A DNA stretch of 64,000 nt from Hymenobacter sp. 15J16-1T3B (GCF_020711235.1 NZ_JAJFAV010000001.1:682001-746000); one strand, 5' to 3'. Positions 52,103-63,800 are shown, counted from the stretch's first letter. Notes: generated by a model from the letters alone, not told the origin. Translations and numbers: made by a program.

Positions 52103-53980
52103 TCAGAACCGGCTGGTGATGCCGAAGTGGATTTTGGAGGCATTGAAGGCAAAGGGCTGGCTGTTGGTGCGGCCCAACGAGTACACGAACTGGAACAGGC
52201 CCGCGCCGGTGCGGAAGCTCAGGCCCGCGCCCAGGCCGGTGGGGGCGTCTTCGCCGGGGGCGCCGGATAGGCCCTGGCGCAAGTACGCCTGATCGGCGAA
52301 GAGAAACACGTAGGCTTCCGGCCCGGTGAACTGCCGCAGCTCCACGGTGCCCACGCCGTATTGGGCGGCGTAAAACTGCAGCTCGTTGAAGCCGCGCAGG
52401 GTGGCCAGGCCGCCGAGGCGGAACAGGTCGTTCTGAAACAGCCGCTGGTTGACCAGCGCCTCGCCGCGCAGGCGGGCGAGCAGCACGCCCTGCCGGCCCA
52501 CCCGGAAGTAGTGCTCGGCCCGCCCGCTGAAGCTCACTTGGGTGCTGCGCAGGGGCAGCCCGTCGTAGAGCTCGGGCTTGATGTCGGCGTTTTTGCTGAT
52601 GACCTTGGTGCCCACCGCGCCCTGGGCCACGAGCAGCGTGCCCCGGCGCGGAAACAGTGGGTCGTCGAGCGAGGAGCGGGTCACGTCGAGGCCGTAGGCG
52701 GTGTAGCGCGAGTCGATGTTGTCGGGCAGCGCCTGCAGAGTGCGCAGGCGCTGCTGGGCCAGCAGGCGGGAGTTGCGCTGCTCCACAAACACGCTGATGC
52801 GCCCGGCGCGGGCGTTGACGTGGCTGAGCTGCAGGCGCGGGCGCAGGGTCAGAAAGGTGCTGTCCTGCTTGAATAAGTTGAAGGTGCCGGCCACGTCGAT
52901 GGGCGTGCCGAAAAAGTTGGGGTGCTGGTAAGCCGCGTCGAGCAGCTGCGAAGCCGCGTCCACCTTGCGCCACTGCAGGCCCAGCTGCTTGCCCCCGCCA
53001 CCGATGTTGCGCAGGTTCAGCGTCACGTCGCCGGTTACCTGCACGCGCTTCTGGCCGGTGGTGGTAGTGGCGTTCGGCAGCACGCCCACAATGGCGTCGA
53101 ACTGGTTGGCGTTGCGGTCATCGAGCAAGAGGTACAGGCGGGCCCGGCCGCGGGCGAAACGCACCTGCGGCTCCTCGCGCAGCTGCACGTAGGGCAGCAG
53201 GCGCAGCAGCCGGGCCGCGTCGTCGATGCGCTGCTGGCTATAGGGCTGCCCGGGCACGATCTGCAGGTACTTCATCAGGAAGCGCGCCTTGGTTTTGGTT
53301 TTGCCGAGCACCCGTACCGAGTCGAACACCACCACCGGGCCGCGGTCGAGCAGCAGGCGGGCGGAAATGTCGGCGCCGTGCAGCTGCACCGAGTCGAGGC
53401 GCACCTGGGCGAAGGGGTAGCCCTCGTTTTCGGCCCCGTCGAGCACGCGCTGCTGCAGGCGGGCCAGTTCGGCGGGTTGCAGCGGCTGGCCGGCGTAGAG
53501 CCGCTCCCGAAAGCCCGAGCGGCTGAGCACGTCCTCGGTCACGTTGCCGCGCTGCAGCCGCGCCCAGCGAAACCGCTCGCCTACGTAGAGGCGCACGGCC
53601 AGCGTATCACCGTGCCAGCGCAGCTCGTCGGCCGAGGCGGTGAGGTAGGAGTCGGTTTGCAGGGCCAGCACCAGCTCGCGCACCTGCTCCAGGGCCGCCA
53701 GCGTGTCGGGGGCCAGCAGGCGCGGGCGGTAGCGGCCCACAAGGGCTTGGTCGGCCGCTTCCACGTCGAGGCGAATGACCTTGGGCCGGGCCGCCGGCAG
53801 CCGGTGGGCGGCGCGGGCCGAGTCGCGCGGGGTGCGGGGGCGCGGGGGCAGCGGCGGGGCCTGGGTGCCGGGCAGGTTGGGCGAGGTAACCGGCGAGGTG
53901 GTGACCTGCGCGGCCGCCGGACCCGCGACCAGGCCAAGCACGAGGAGCAGCAGACGCCAGACGCGGGTATACCTTTGCAT
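52103..53980 (-). CDS. Omp85/BamA-TamA-family outer-membrane protein
   Basis: A 625-residue outer-membrane protein. Signal peptide MQRYTRVWRLLLLVLGLVAG to AAAQ; ATG 53980 is chosen for it. Residues about 45-270 hold POTRA-like segments (RLDVEAADQALVGRYRP, FDSVRVLGKTKTKARFLMKYLQIVPGQPYSQQRIDDAARLLRLLPYVQ). The rest is a 16-strand-type barrel with the conserved loop-6 motif LRGF (GGLATLRGFNELQF) and a C-terminal Phe (GITSRF). It inserts or exports a client at the outer membrane. Client unknown. Confidence 0.9.
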   Translation of the reverse strand: MQRYTRVWRLLLLVLGLVAGPAAAQVTTSPVTSPNLPGTQAPPLPPRPRTPRDSARAAHRLPAARPKVIRLDVEAADQALVGRYRPRLLAPDTLAALEQVRELVLALQTDSYLTASADELRWHGDTLAVRLYVGERFRWARLQRGNVTEDVLSRSGFRERLYAGQPLQPAELARLQQRVLDGAENEGYPFAQVRLDSVQLHGADISARLLLDRGPVVVFDSVRVLGKTKTKARFLMKYLQIVPGQPYSQQRIDDAARLLRLLPYVQLREEPQVRFARGRARLYLLLDDRNANQFDAIVGVLPNATTTTGQKRVQVTGDVTLNLRNIGGGGKQLGLQWRKVDAASQLLDAAYQHPNFFGTPIDVAGTFNLFKQDSTFLTLRPRLQLSHVNARAGRISVFVEQRNSRLLAQQRLRTLQALPDNIDSRYTAYGLDVTRSSLDDPLFPRRGTLLVAQGAVGTKVISKNADIKPELYDGLPLRSTQVSFSGRAEHYFRVGRQGVLLARLRGEALVNQRLFQNDLFRLGGLATLRGFNELQFYAAQYGVGTVELRQFTGPEAYVFLFADQAYLRQGLSGAPGEDAPTGLGAGLSFRTGAGLFQFVYSLGRTNSQPFAFNASKIHFGITSRF

Positions 53981-54227
53981 GTGGGGCTCAACGCCGCGGC
54001 GGGCGTTTTCATTTCGCCCGGCGGCGGGCGGCGAAAATTTTCGACCGGATAAGCGGGGCGGCGCGCCAAACGAACCAGACGCGGCGCCGGGCGGTTTCAC
54101 AATCTTACTGCTGATTTGGCGTCGTGCCCGCCGACCGTTCCGCGAAGCTACGCGCCGCTGCGCGTTTCGCCGGACGAGGAGCGGGCCGCCGTCGGCACCG
54201 ATACGCGAAGCGGAGCTTCGCGCCACT

Positions 54228-55379
54228 ATGCGCCTCATGGCCGGACTTTACCTCCACATTCCCTTCTGCAAGCAGGCCTGCCACTACTGCGACTTTCACT
54301 TCAGCACCGCGCTGGGGCGCAAGCCGCAGGTGGTAGCGGCGCTGCTGCGCGAAATGGAGCTGCGCCAGGACTACCTCGGCGGCGCTCCGCTGAGCACGAT
54401 TTATTTTGGCGGCGGCACGCCCTCCCTGCTGTCGGAAGCCGAGCTGCTGACCTTGTTCGAGGCCATCTATAAGCGCTTCGACGTGGCCGCGGATGCGGAA
54501 ATTACCCTGGAAGCCAACCCCGACGACCTGTCGCGGGAGAAATTGCGCGAGCTGGCGGCCTCGCCCGTCAACCGCCTGAGCATCGGGCTGCAGAGCTTCC
54601 ACGAGCCCCACCTGCGCCTGATGAACCGCGCCCACTCGGCCGAAGAGTCGCGTCGCTCGGTGCTGGCCGCCCAGGACGCGGGCTTCGCCAACCTCAGCAT
54701 CGACCTGATTTACGGCGTGCCCGCGCCGGAGCCCGGGCACGGCATCTGGCAGCACGATTTGCGCGAGGCCCTGGCCCTGCAGGTGCCGCACCTCTCCTGC
54801 TACGCCCTCACCATCGAGCCGCAGACGGTGTTTGGCCGCCGCCTGCAGAAGGGGCAGTTCCGCGGGGCGCCCGAGGAGTTTGTGGCCCGCGAGTTTGAGC
54901 TGTTGCTCGAAGCCAGCCGCGCCGCCGGCTACGAGCAGTACGAAATCAGCAACTTCGCCCTGCCCGGCTGCCACTCCCGCCACAACAGCAGCTACTGGCA
55001 GGGCACGCCCTACCTCGGCCTCGGGCCCAGCGCCCACTCCTTCGACGGGCAGAGCCGGCAGTACACCGTGCCCAGCAACGCGCAGTACGTGCAGGGCCTG
55101 CTAGAGCGCGGCGAGCTGCCCGCCACCCGCGAGGACCTCTCGCCCACCGACCGCGCCAACGAGTACCTGATGACCAGCCTGCGCACCTCCCAGGGCTGCA
55201 GCCTGGCCTACCTGCGCCAGCTGGGCGTGGACCTGGCCACCGCGCGCGCCGCCTACCTGCAGCAGCTGCAGCACGACGGCTGGGCCGACGTCAGCGCCGA
55301 CCGGCTGCGCCTCACCGACCGCGGCAAGCTGCTGGCCGACCAGATTACGCTGGAGCTGTTTCTGGAGGCGCCGGAGTAA
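54228..55379 (+). CDS. hemW: Radical SAM heme chaperone HemW
   Basis: A 383-residue HemW/HemN-like radical SAM protein. It starts MRLMAGLYLHIPFCKQACHYCDF with the CxxxCxxC cluster site (Cys near 16, 20, 23); the GGGTPSLLSEAEL and SIGLQSF segments are family hallmarks, as are the NPDDL and YEQYEISNFALPG strands and the C-terminal LTDRGKLLADQITLELFL winged-helix part. Unlike true HemN the extra N-terminal catalytic residues are missing, so a heme-delivery role to heme proteins is more likely than coproporphyrinogen oxidation. ATG 54237 is an alternative start. Confidence 0.92.
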   Translation: MRLMAGLYLHIPFCKQACHYCDFHFSTALGRKPQVVAALLREMELRQDYLGGAPLSTIYFGGGTPSLLSEAELLTLFEAIYKRFDVAADAEITLEANPDDLSREKLRELAASPVNRLSIGLQSFHEPHLRLMNRAHSAEESRRSVLAAQDAGFANLSIDLIYGVPAPEPGHGIWQHDLREALALQVPHLSCYALTIEPQTVFGRRLQKGQFRGAPEEFVAREFELLLEASRAAGYEQYEISNFALPGCHSRHNSSYWQGTPYLGLGPSAHSFDGQSRQYTVPSNAQYVQGLLERGELPATREDLSPTDRANEYLMTSLRTSQGCSLAYLRQLGVDLATARAAYLQQLQHDGWADVSADRLRLTDRGKLLADQITLELFLEAPE

Positions 55380-55394
55380 GATGGCGGCGGTTCA

Positions 55395-55566
55395 CCCCGT
55401 AGTCATTGCGAGCGAAGCGCGGCAACCCTTCCTCCAGTAGCACCGCCGACGCAATACCTGCTGCCCGAAAACCGACCCGCTCGAACTCCGCGGCCCCCAG
55501 TTTGCGGGGTTTGGTGTGCCGTTTCTACCACGAGAAGAACGATTGCCGCGCTTCGCTCGCCATGAC
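55395..55566. repeat. REPIN-like inverted repeat, copy B
   Basis: Left arm 55401-55434 and right arm about 55533-55565, an imperfect inverted repeat of the CATTGCGAGCGAAGCG type. The left 54 bases match copy A (40195) with one change; the interior differs. Both copies sit directly downstream of a plus-strand gene. Confidence 0.85.
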
Positions 55567-55652
55567 GGCCGGGCGTTCCGTTGGCTGGGCTACCCTTCCG
55601 CGCGGCATCTGCGTAGCTTGCCCTGTTTCCCTTCCCCGCGTACCTTCCCCGC

Positions 55653-56096
55653 ATGCAACGCCTCATTGACGCCGTCGAATACGGAGCCGACTTTTTCGTG
55701 GAGGAAATCCACATTCGCGCCATCGTGTTTGATAATTCCGACGACGTGACCCTCTGGGCCACCACCGTCTACGACGACCAGACGTACTTTTTCCACCTAG
55801 GCCTGCCCTTCGCGCAGCTCGATATCCTGCTGCGCCACGCCGGGGCCCGCGCCGGCGAGTTGCAGGAAGAGGTGGCCGACGCCCTGGCCCACGCCCCGCG
55901 GCCCTGCTTGCTGGAGTACACCAACGCCGAAGTCGAGCCCATCGTGCTGCCCGGCATTGCCCTGAAGCTCTCGTTTACCTACCCCGCCGACGAGGACGAG
56001 TTCATCGACGAGGACGACGAGGAAGCCAGCGAGGAGCGCTCCGCCGCCGACAACGTGTTTTACCTCGAAGGCATTTACCGTCGCCTCGATGCCTGA
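55653..56096 (+). CDS. Acidic protein of unknown function
   Basis: A 147-residue cytoplasmic protein with no signal peptide. The first 95 residues are alpha/beta in character (ADFFVEEIHIRAIVFDNSDDVTLWATTVYDDQTYFFHLG). The last 40 are very acidic (PADEDEFIDEDDEEASEERS). No family recognised. Its last 8 bases overlap the ATG of the alpha/beta hydrolase, so the two are translationally coupled. Confidence 0.7.
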   Translation: MQRLIDAVEYGADFFVEEIHIRAIVFDNSDDVTLWATTVYDDQTYFFHLGLPFAQLDILLRHAGARAGELQEEVADALAHAPRPCLLEYTNAEVEPIVLPGIALKLSFTYPADEDEFIDEDDEEASEERSAADNVFYLEGIYRRLDA

Positions 56097-56784
56097 TTCC
56101 GCGGACCACCAGCCGGTTTTTTACCTGATTTCCGGCCTCGGCGCCGACGAACGGGTGTTTCAGCGCCTGATTCCGCAGCTGCGCGGCACGGTGCACTACC
56201 TGCCCTGGCTTGCCCCCGCCGACCCCGACGAGCCCCTGCCCGCCTACGCCGAGCGCATGGCCACCGCTATTCCGCTGGACCGACGCTGCTGGCTGGTGGG
56301 CGTGTCGTTTGGCGGCACGGTGGCCCTGGAAATAGCCCGTCTGCGGCCCCTGGCCTTGGTCGCGCTGATATCGAGCATTCCCGGCGCCGACCAACTGCCG
56401 CCCCTGCTCAAGCTCATTCGCGCTACCGGCGTGCAGCACTGGCTGCCTCCGCAAATTCTTAAATTCACGCCCCGCCTGGGCCAGTGGTATTTTGGCGTCA
56501 GCAACGGGCCGGAGTATCAGCTGTTTCGGCAGATTCTCTGGGACCAGGAGCCGCGCTACACCCGCTGGGCCATTCGCAGCCTGTTCCGCTGGGACAGTCG
56601 CGACATCGGCCCCGCCGTGCAAATCCGCGGGACGCACGACCGGGTGTTCCCGCCCGGCCCGGCCAAGGTCGAGTACCTCATCCAGGGGGGCACGCACTTC
56701 ATGGTCTACAGCCGCGCCGACGAAGTAGCCCGCATCCTCAACCAACTCGCCGGCGAGTTCCGCTCCGAGCCGCCGGTTGTCTGA
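56089..56784 (+). CDS. Alpha/beta-hydrolase fold protein
   Basis: A 231-residue serine hydrolase. Oxyanion region FYLISGLGADERVFQRL near residue 12, nucleophile Ser in LVGVSFGGTVALE near 70, and catalytic His in IQGGTHFMVYSR near 205. The acidic member is probably Asp in RGTHDRVFP. Lengths and order fit small lipase/epoxide-hydrolase-like enzymes. Substrate unknown. Overlaps the preceding acidic protein by 8 bases; followed by a GTGAA-type repeat. Confidence 0.88.
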   Translation: MPDSADHQPVFYLISGLGADERVFQRLIPQLRGTVHYLPWLAPADPDEPLPAYAERMATAIPLDRRCWLVGVSFGGTVALEIARLRPLALVALISSIPGADQLPPLLKLIRATGVQHWLPPQILKFTPRLGQWYFGVSNGPEYQLFRQILWDQEPRYTRWAIRSLFRWDSRDIGPAVQIRGTHDRVFPPGPAKVEYLIQGGTHFMVYSRADEVARILNQLAGEFRSEPPVV

Positions 56785-56785
56785 C

Positions 56786-56896
56786 GGTGAATAAGCGAGG
56801 TAGTGAAATGGTGAGTGGCGTTTCATGTGCGCAAGCGGCGCAGCCCCGGCCTCCTGACCATCCACTCCCCCATTCACCACCTCCCCATCTCACTAT
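56786..56896. repeat. GTGAA-type inverted-arm intergenic element, locus 3
   Basis: Left arm 56786-56818 and right arm 56863-56895, inverted with about 23 of 32 matching bases (GTGAA, GAGGT, GTGA, GTGG words). It begins right after the hydrolase stop and ends 1-2 bases before the next ATG, as at loci 1 and 2. Confidence 0.65.
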
Positions 56897-57676
56897 ATGT
56901 TCACTCTCCAGCACCACGGCCGCACGTTCCGGTTCGATGTCACGGCGCCGCTCGACATTGCCCTGCCGCTGGCGCCCGGGCCCGATCAAGTCAACTGCTT
57001 CTGGGCCGAGCCGGTCGACATCGACGTGATTCGCGTCGGGGATTTTGTGGGCTCGGTGGCCGAGGGCGGCAGCACCAACTACAAGCGCGTGCACCTGACG
57101 CCCCACGGCAACGGCACCCACACCGAGTGCTACGGCCACATCAGCCCCGACCCGGCCGCCACGCTGCCCAACTGCCTGGAGCGGTTCCTGTTCGTAGCCT
57201 GGCTGCTGTCCGTGGAGCCCCGCCGCCGGATCGACGGCGACTTAGTAGTAGAGCTGGCCGACGTGCTCCCGCTGCTGCAGGCTGCGCCGGTACCGCCCGA
57301 GGCGCTGGTGCTGCGCACCCTGCCCAACGACGAGGCCAAGCGTCGCCGCCAGTACTCGGGGCAGAATCCGCCTTACATCAGCGCCGAACTGGCGCAGTAC
57401 CTCGTCGAGCAGGGCATTGAGCACCTGCTGCTGGATCTGCCCAGCGTCGACCGGGAGCTAGACGCGGGCGTGCTGGCTGCCCACCACGCCTTCTGGCAAT
57501 ACCCCGACCGCATCCGGCGCGGCGCCACCATCACCGAGCTCGTCTTCGTGCCCGACGCGGTGCCCGACGGCCTGTACCTGCTCAACCTGCAAGTGACCAT
57601 GCTGGCCCTCGACGCCAGCCCGAGCCGCCCCGTGCTCTACGCGTTGACCGAAGCCGGCGGCTGGGCTGGGCACTAA
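56897..57676 (+). CDS. Cyclase/kynurenine-formamidase-like metal hydrolase
   Basis: A 259-residue member of the cyclase family (PF04199). The metal motif HGNGTHTECYGH (HxGTHxDxxxH type; here Glu replaces the usual Asp) lies near residues 75-86, with the later HH pair in LAAHHAFWQYPD near 195. Such enzymes hydrolyse formamides or lactone-like amides; several are called formamidases. No tryptophan-degradation gene is adjacent, so substrate is unproven. Confidence 0.85.
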   Translation: MFTLQHHGRTFRFDVTAPLDIALPLAPGPDQVNCFWAEPVDIDVIRVGDFVGSVAEGGSTNYKRVHLTPHGNGTHTECYGHISPDPAATLPNCLERFLFVAWLLSVEPRRRIDGDLVVELADVLPLLQAAPVPPEALVLRTLPNDEAKRRRQYSGQNPPYISAELAQYLVEQGIEHLLLDLPSVDRELDAGVLAAHHAFWQYPDRIRRGATITELVFVPDAVPDGLYLLNLQVTMLALDASPSRPVLYALTEAGGWAGH

Positions 57677-57802
57677 ATACTGCCTGAAGTCGAGAATTAC
57701 AATTTTGGGAGCTCGACCTTAGTTAATTGCAAATAGAGACGCTCGAAGGATAATATAACTAAGAAAAAATATAGGACTAGCTGCGTAGCTACCAGCCAGT
57801 TG

Positions 57803-57810
57803 TACCTTTG
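57803..57810 (+). promoter_or_regulatory. TACCTTTG minus-7 element of giant adhesin gene
   Basis: Perfect TAnnTTTG. No good minus-33 TTTG is visible at 19-21 bases upstream. It would start an about 65-base leader containing a hairpin GAAGACCC/GGGTCTTC (about 57832-57853) before the ATG at 57881. Confidence 0.6.
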
Positions 57811-57880
57811 CCGGGATGTAAAGTCGGCTGCAGAAGACCCAGTGGGGGTCTTCGGGTCGTTTCGGGTCCAAGGTACTATT

Positions 57881-60800
57881 ATGGGAAAAACAGTACGCAT
57901 TGCAAGCCTAGCCCTTTTGTTGCTAGGCGGATTGTCTCTTCGTGCACAGGCGCAAGCTGACGTTGCTACCAACGTCAGCGGCGCCACCAGCGCACCGGCT
58001 GGCAGCACGGTTACTTACACCTTATCGGTGACGAACAATACCAGCGGCAGCGCGGCCACCGGGGTGATACCCCAGTTGCGCTTCACTGGCACGGTGCCCG
58101 CCAACGTGAGCATCTCCAACCAAGGCACCATTGATGGAAGCGGGGTGGTGACGTTCCCGGGCCGGGACATCGGCGGGGGCGGTACCTTCCAGCCGACGGT
58201 GCGCTTTACCATGCCGGCCAGCGGCTCGGTCAGCGCCACCGCGTCGAGCACCAGTACCAGCACCGATGCCAACGCGGCTAACAACAACGGCACGGCCGCG
58301 TCGGCCGGCGTGACCACGACGGCTACGCAGGTAGCCGACGTGGTTACCAGCATCGGCGGGCCGAACGTAGCGTCGGCCGGCCGCTCGGTGACTTACCAGG
58401 TGGTGGTGACCAACTACGGCCCTTCCTCGGCTACCGGGGTGACGGCCCAACTCACGCTCACCGGCGGGGCCACGGGCATTACGGTGAGCAGCGGTTCGGT
58501 TAGCGGCAACATCGTCACCCTGACGGCCCCCGGTACCCTGGCCAGCGGTGCATCGGCTGCCTACACCGTACGCTTCACCATGCCCGCCTCCGGCAACGTG
58601 ACGGGCAAGGTTACGGCCTCCTCGACCACGGCCAACGGCGACCCGGCCGTCGACAACAACAACGGCAACGCCCCGGGCTCCAACATTCAGACCACGCTCG
58701 TAACTCAGACGGCCAGTGAGCTGTGTGCCGCCCCCGGCAGCGACGGGAGCATTACGACCACGGCCAACCAGCTGCTGAATACCTACTACCCCGGCCAGGG
58801 CAGCCCGGCTGCCGGCACCAGCTCCCTCTCCGTCGGCTCGCCCTCGGGCAGCAACGTGCTGCTGCGGGCCGGTGACCTGGTGCTCATCATGCAGATGCAG
58901 GGCGCCGACATCAGCACCACCAACTCCACCGCCTACGGCAGCGGTTCGACCAGTGGCTACGGACGCGGCACGCTCGGCACCAACCTCTCGGCTGGGCAAT
59001 ATGAATACCGGATTGTGCAGAGCATTTCGGGCAGCACCGTCACGCTCACCACGCCCCTGACCTACTCGTACCAGGACGCCGACGCCACCGGCACGGCCGG
59101 CCAGCGGCGTTACCAGGTTATTCGGGTGCCACAGTACCAGGCCCTGACCCTCGGCGCCACCCTGACGGCGCCGTACTGGAACGGCCGCACCGGCGGCGTG
59201 TTGGCCCTCGACGTGGCCGGTACCCTCAACCTCAACGGCAATACTATTGACTTGAGCCGCCGCGGCTTCCGCGGCGGTGCCGGGCGCGGGCTCACCGGCT
59301 CGAACACGGCCGGCCTTTCGGCCAGTGACTTCCTGACCTCGGCTACGCTGAACACCAACGGCTCCAAGGGCGAGGGCATTGCGGGTACGCCGCGCTACGT
59401 CAACAACAACGGCGTGCTCTTCGATACGGGTGTGGAAGGTTACCCCGGCGGCAGCTACGGCCGCGGCGCACCCGGCAACGCTGGCGGCGGCGGCACCGAT
59501 GGCAACCCCACGGCCAACGACCAAAACACCGGCGGCGGCGGCGGCGCCAACGCGGGCATTGGCGGCTTCGGCGGCAATGCCTGGGACTCGAACCTGCCTA
59601 CGGGCGGCGTGGGCGGCGCCCCCTTCACCCAAGCTTCGCCCAGCCGCCTCGTAATGGGCGGCGGCGGCGGCGCTGGCACGACCAACAACTCCACCGGTAC
59701 GCCGGGTTCGGGCTTTGCCAGCTCCGGCGGCGCCGGGGGCGGCATCGTGATTCTGCGCGCGACGACCGTCAGCAGCTCGGGCACCATCAACGTCGACGGT
59801 GAGAGCATGGGCTACGTACCGGCCAACGACGGTTCGGGCGGCGGCGGCGCCGGGGGCAGCGTGCTGATCCTGGCCAACAACTCGCTGAGCAACGTGCGCA
59901 TCACGGTGCGCGGCGGCACAGGCGGCTCCAATACCGGGAGCGGCGCCCCGCACGGCCCCGGCGGCGGCGGTTCGGCCGGCATCATCTACGTGTCGTCGTC
60001 GGCCGCCGGCGGCTCGTCGGAACTGCCCGGCAACAACGGCGCCACCGCGGGCAACATCGCCTACGGCGCCACGGCCGGGGGAATCAGCATCGCGGCCACG
60101 AAAATCGACGTGACGCCCAGCGAAACCACCAACACGCCCTCTGGCGCCAATTGCGTGGCCGACGTCACCACTACGCTCATCGGCTTTACCAACCTCGCGG
60201 CCGGTCAGCCCGTCACGGCGTTTGAGGTAACCTTCAGCAACAACGGCCCGAACGTAGCCCAGCAGGTCACGCGCCGCGTGTTGCTGCCCACCGGCGCCAC
60301 AATGACGGCGGCTCAGCAGGCTGCGCTGCCCGCCGGGGCCACCTACGCCAACGGCGTTATCGACTTTGGTACGCTCATCACCCTGGCCAGCGGCGCTAGC
60401 AACACCTACCAGTTCACCTTCACGGCCCCGACTGCCCCCGGCACCGGTACGATTAGCAGCTTGGTGTCGACGAGCACCAACCAGGGCAGCGACAGCGCAC
60501 CCAACCAAGCGACCCTGAACGTAACCATCTCGACGGCCGCCGATGTATTTACGACCGTTGCGGCCCCGGCCAATGCTACGGCCGGGAGCACCGTCAGCGT
60601 GACGGCCACGTTCGGCAACAACGGCCCGCAACAGGCCACCGGCGTTACCCAGCAACTGCTGCTGCAGGCCGGGGTGAGCGACGTGGTGGCCCCGGGCGGC
60701 ACGATTTCGGGTACCCCGGGCGGGCTGTACACGATTACTTACCTCTCGAACGGCACGCTGCCGCCCAATACCAGCGCCCAGTACAACGTGACCTACACGG

Positions 60801-63800
60801 CTCCCGGGTCGGGCTCGATTCAGGCGCTGTCGCAAATCAACACGTCTTCCAACGAAGGCAGCAGCACGGCCAACAACTCCGCCTCGGCCACGACGACTTT
60901 CGCCGAGCTAGCCGACGTGGCGGTGGCCATTACCTCGGCCCCGGTTGCGCTGAACCAAAACTCCAACTCCAGCGCCACGGTCGTATTTACGAACAACGGG
61001 CCTTCCACCGCCAGTGGCATTACCCGCTCGGTGGTGCTCACAACGGCTACTCTGAGCAACGTCACGGCTACGAACGGCGGCACCGTGGTGCGCAGCACGG
61101 GCACCAACCGGTACACCATTACCTGGACCTCGCCCACCACGCTGGCCAGCGGGGAAAGCGTGACGGAAACCGTGAACTTCCGCACCGGCAACCCCGCCGT
61201 GGAGTTTTCGATTATTGCCACCATCGGCACGACCACCGACGAGAACGGTGCCACCGCTAACAACACGACCACTGACATCGTCAACGACAACCAGCGGGCC
61301 GACGTAACGACCAGCTTCCCGTCGGGCGGCACCACGATTAGCGCCGGCCAGGCCACGGGCAACTACACCGTGCGCTACCTGAACAATGGCCCCGACCCGG
61401 CCGTGAACGTGACGCGCCGCGTGACGCTGCCCACCGGGGCCACGCTGTCGGCCGCCCAGGAAGCGGCCTTGCCCAGCGGGGCGTCGTTCAACAACGGCGT
61501 TATCGACTTCGGCACGCTCGCCTCGCTCAACGCCGGCAGCTCGACCGATTTGACGTTCAGCTTCACGGCGCCGACCACGGCGGGCACGGGTTCCTTGGTG
61601 AGCAACACCAGCATGAGCACCCGGCAGTCTACCACCACTAACCAGACGGATCAAGCTACGCTGAACCTCACCATCGGCGCCGTTGCCGACGCATACGTGA
61701 CGCTCAGCGGTCCGACCACCGTTACCGCCGGGGGCACGGTCAGCCTGACGGCTACCTTTGGCAACAACGGCCCCTCCAATGCGGCGGTAACTACCCGGAC
61801 GGTAACGCTGCCGGCGGGGGTAAGCAACGTCTCGGCGCCCAACGGCACGGTCAGCGGCTCGACGGCAGCCGGCTACACCATCACGTACGGTGCGGCTACG
61901 GTCAACAGCGGCACCTCGACGGGCTTCGGTATCAGCTACACGGCGCCGACTACCGGCACGGTGGCCGCCCAAGGCACTATTGCGACCAGCACCAACCAAG
62001 CCGGCCAGACCAGCAACGACACCTACACCCTCGGCACCAGCGTGTCGGAAATTGCCGACGTAACCACCACGCTCAGCGGCCCGGCTTCCGGGGTGCAAGG
62101 GCAGGCCGTTGGGCCGTACACGGTTACGTTTACCAACAACGGCCCCTCGGCCGCCAGCTCCGTTACGCGCCGCGTGACGCTGCCCGCCGGGGCTACCGTC
62201 ACGGCCGCGCAATTGCCCGCCGGGGCCACCACCTCCACCTCGGGCAGCGGCAGCAGCGCCGTCACCACTGTTGATTTTGGTACGCTGACTTCGCTGCTAA
62301 CGGGCGCGGCCAACCAAAGCCAAGTGCAGTTCAGCTTCACGGCGCCGGACTACGCCAGCACCAACGCCACGTTGACCAGCACCGTGGGCACCAGTACCAG
62401 CCAGGGCACCGACGTTGCCGCCAACCAAGCCAGCCTGACCCTGACGCTGGAAGCCGCCGCCGATGTGGTACTGACCATCACGGCGCCGACTTCGGTACAG
62501 GCTTCGCTGAACCCCACCAGCCCGGCGACGTTTGCGTACCAGTTTGCGCTGACCAACAACGGTCCGGCCTTCGCCACCAACGTGGCCACCTCGGTGCAAC
62601 TGGCCCGCGGCCTGCGCACCTCGGGTTCCTTGCCGGAAGGCGCGGCTTATAACGCTGAAACCGGCGTGCTGACGCTGCCCACGGTGAACACGGTGTACGC
62701 CAACGCGGCTGCCTTCACCTACACCGTAAACTTTCTGGTGCCGAGCAGCAACTACGCGTTTTCGGCTCCCACCAACGCCAGCGGCACGCCTACGGTGCTG
62801 CCCCTGCCCGCCACTGGCAACGCTACCTCGCAAACCACCGACCCGACGAGCAGCAACAACACCAACCGGGTAGCCAACGTGGCCGTAACGCTGCCGGCGG
62901 GCTCCTGCGGCGGGTCCACGTTCAACGGCACGGCCTCCACGCAGGGCCTGTATGCGGAGTACTACAACACGGACTTCTCCGGCAGCAACGACCCGAACTT
63001 CTTCACCAGCAACACGCCCCGCTTCGCCCGGACCGAAAGCACCGTCAGCTTCTCGGATAACCTGCGCAGCGGCTACAACGTGTGGGGCGAAACCGGGGCC
63101 AATGCTTCCACCACGAGCCCGCAATACCTCAGCGCCCGCTACCGCGGCTACATCACCATTCAGACGGCGGGCAACTACGTCTTCACGCTGGGTAGCGACG
63201 ACGCCTCGTTCCTGTGGGTGGGCAACCGCGCCCAGGACAACCCGCTGAACACGAGCCGCGCCCAGGTGTCCAACGGCGGCGCGCACGGCGTTGTGACCAT
63301 CAACAGCGCCCCGCTCTACCTGAATGCCGGCTCTTACCCCATCGTCATTCTCTACGGCCAAGGCAACGGCGGTACCGAACTGCGCTTCGAGTACTCGGGG
63401 CCCGATACCAACGGCAGCAGCGTGCTGGTGCCGGCCTCGGCCCTCTGCTCCCGCTCGTTTATCGGGGCGCCGCTGCCGGTTGAGCTTACGGCCTTCACCG
63501 CCCGCCCGCAGGAGCGCGACGCCCTGCTGAACTGGACCACTGCCCAAGAGAAGAACAACGCCCGGTTTGAGGTGGAACGCTCCCTCGATGGCCACCGCTT
63601 CGAAAAAGTAGCCGAGGTGGCTGGTTTCGGCAACAGTACCTCGGTGCGGCAATACAGCCACACCGACGCCGGCGCGGCCCGTTTGGGCAACCTGGTGTAC
63701 TACCGCCTCAAGCAGGTAGACTTCGACGGCACTTATTCCTACAGCGACGTGCGGGCCGTGACCTTTAAAGCTGGAGTGGCGCAGGCGGCTTTGGTACCGA

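Noticed and set aside
54200-54230. GCGAAGCGGAGCTTCGC palindrome before hemW
   Set aside because: Short, no T-run and no second copy; could be chance in this composition.
58022-60835. 937-residue antisense open frame in the adhesin gene
   Set aside because: The plus frame is open for 2040 codons with signal peptide and known repeats; the antisense frame has none of these.
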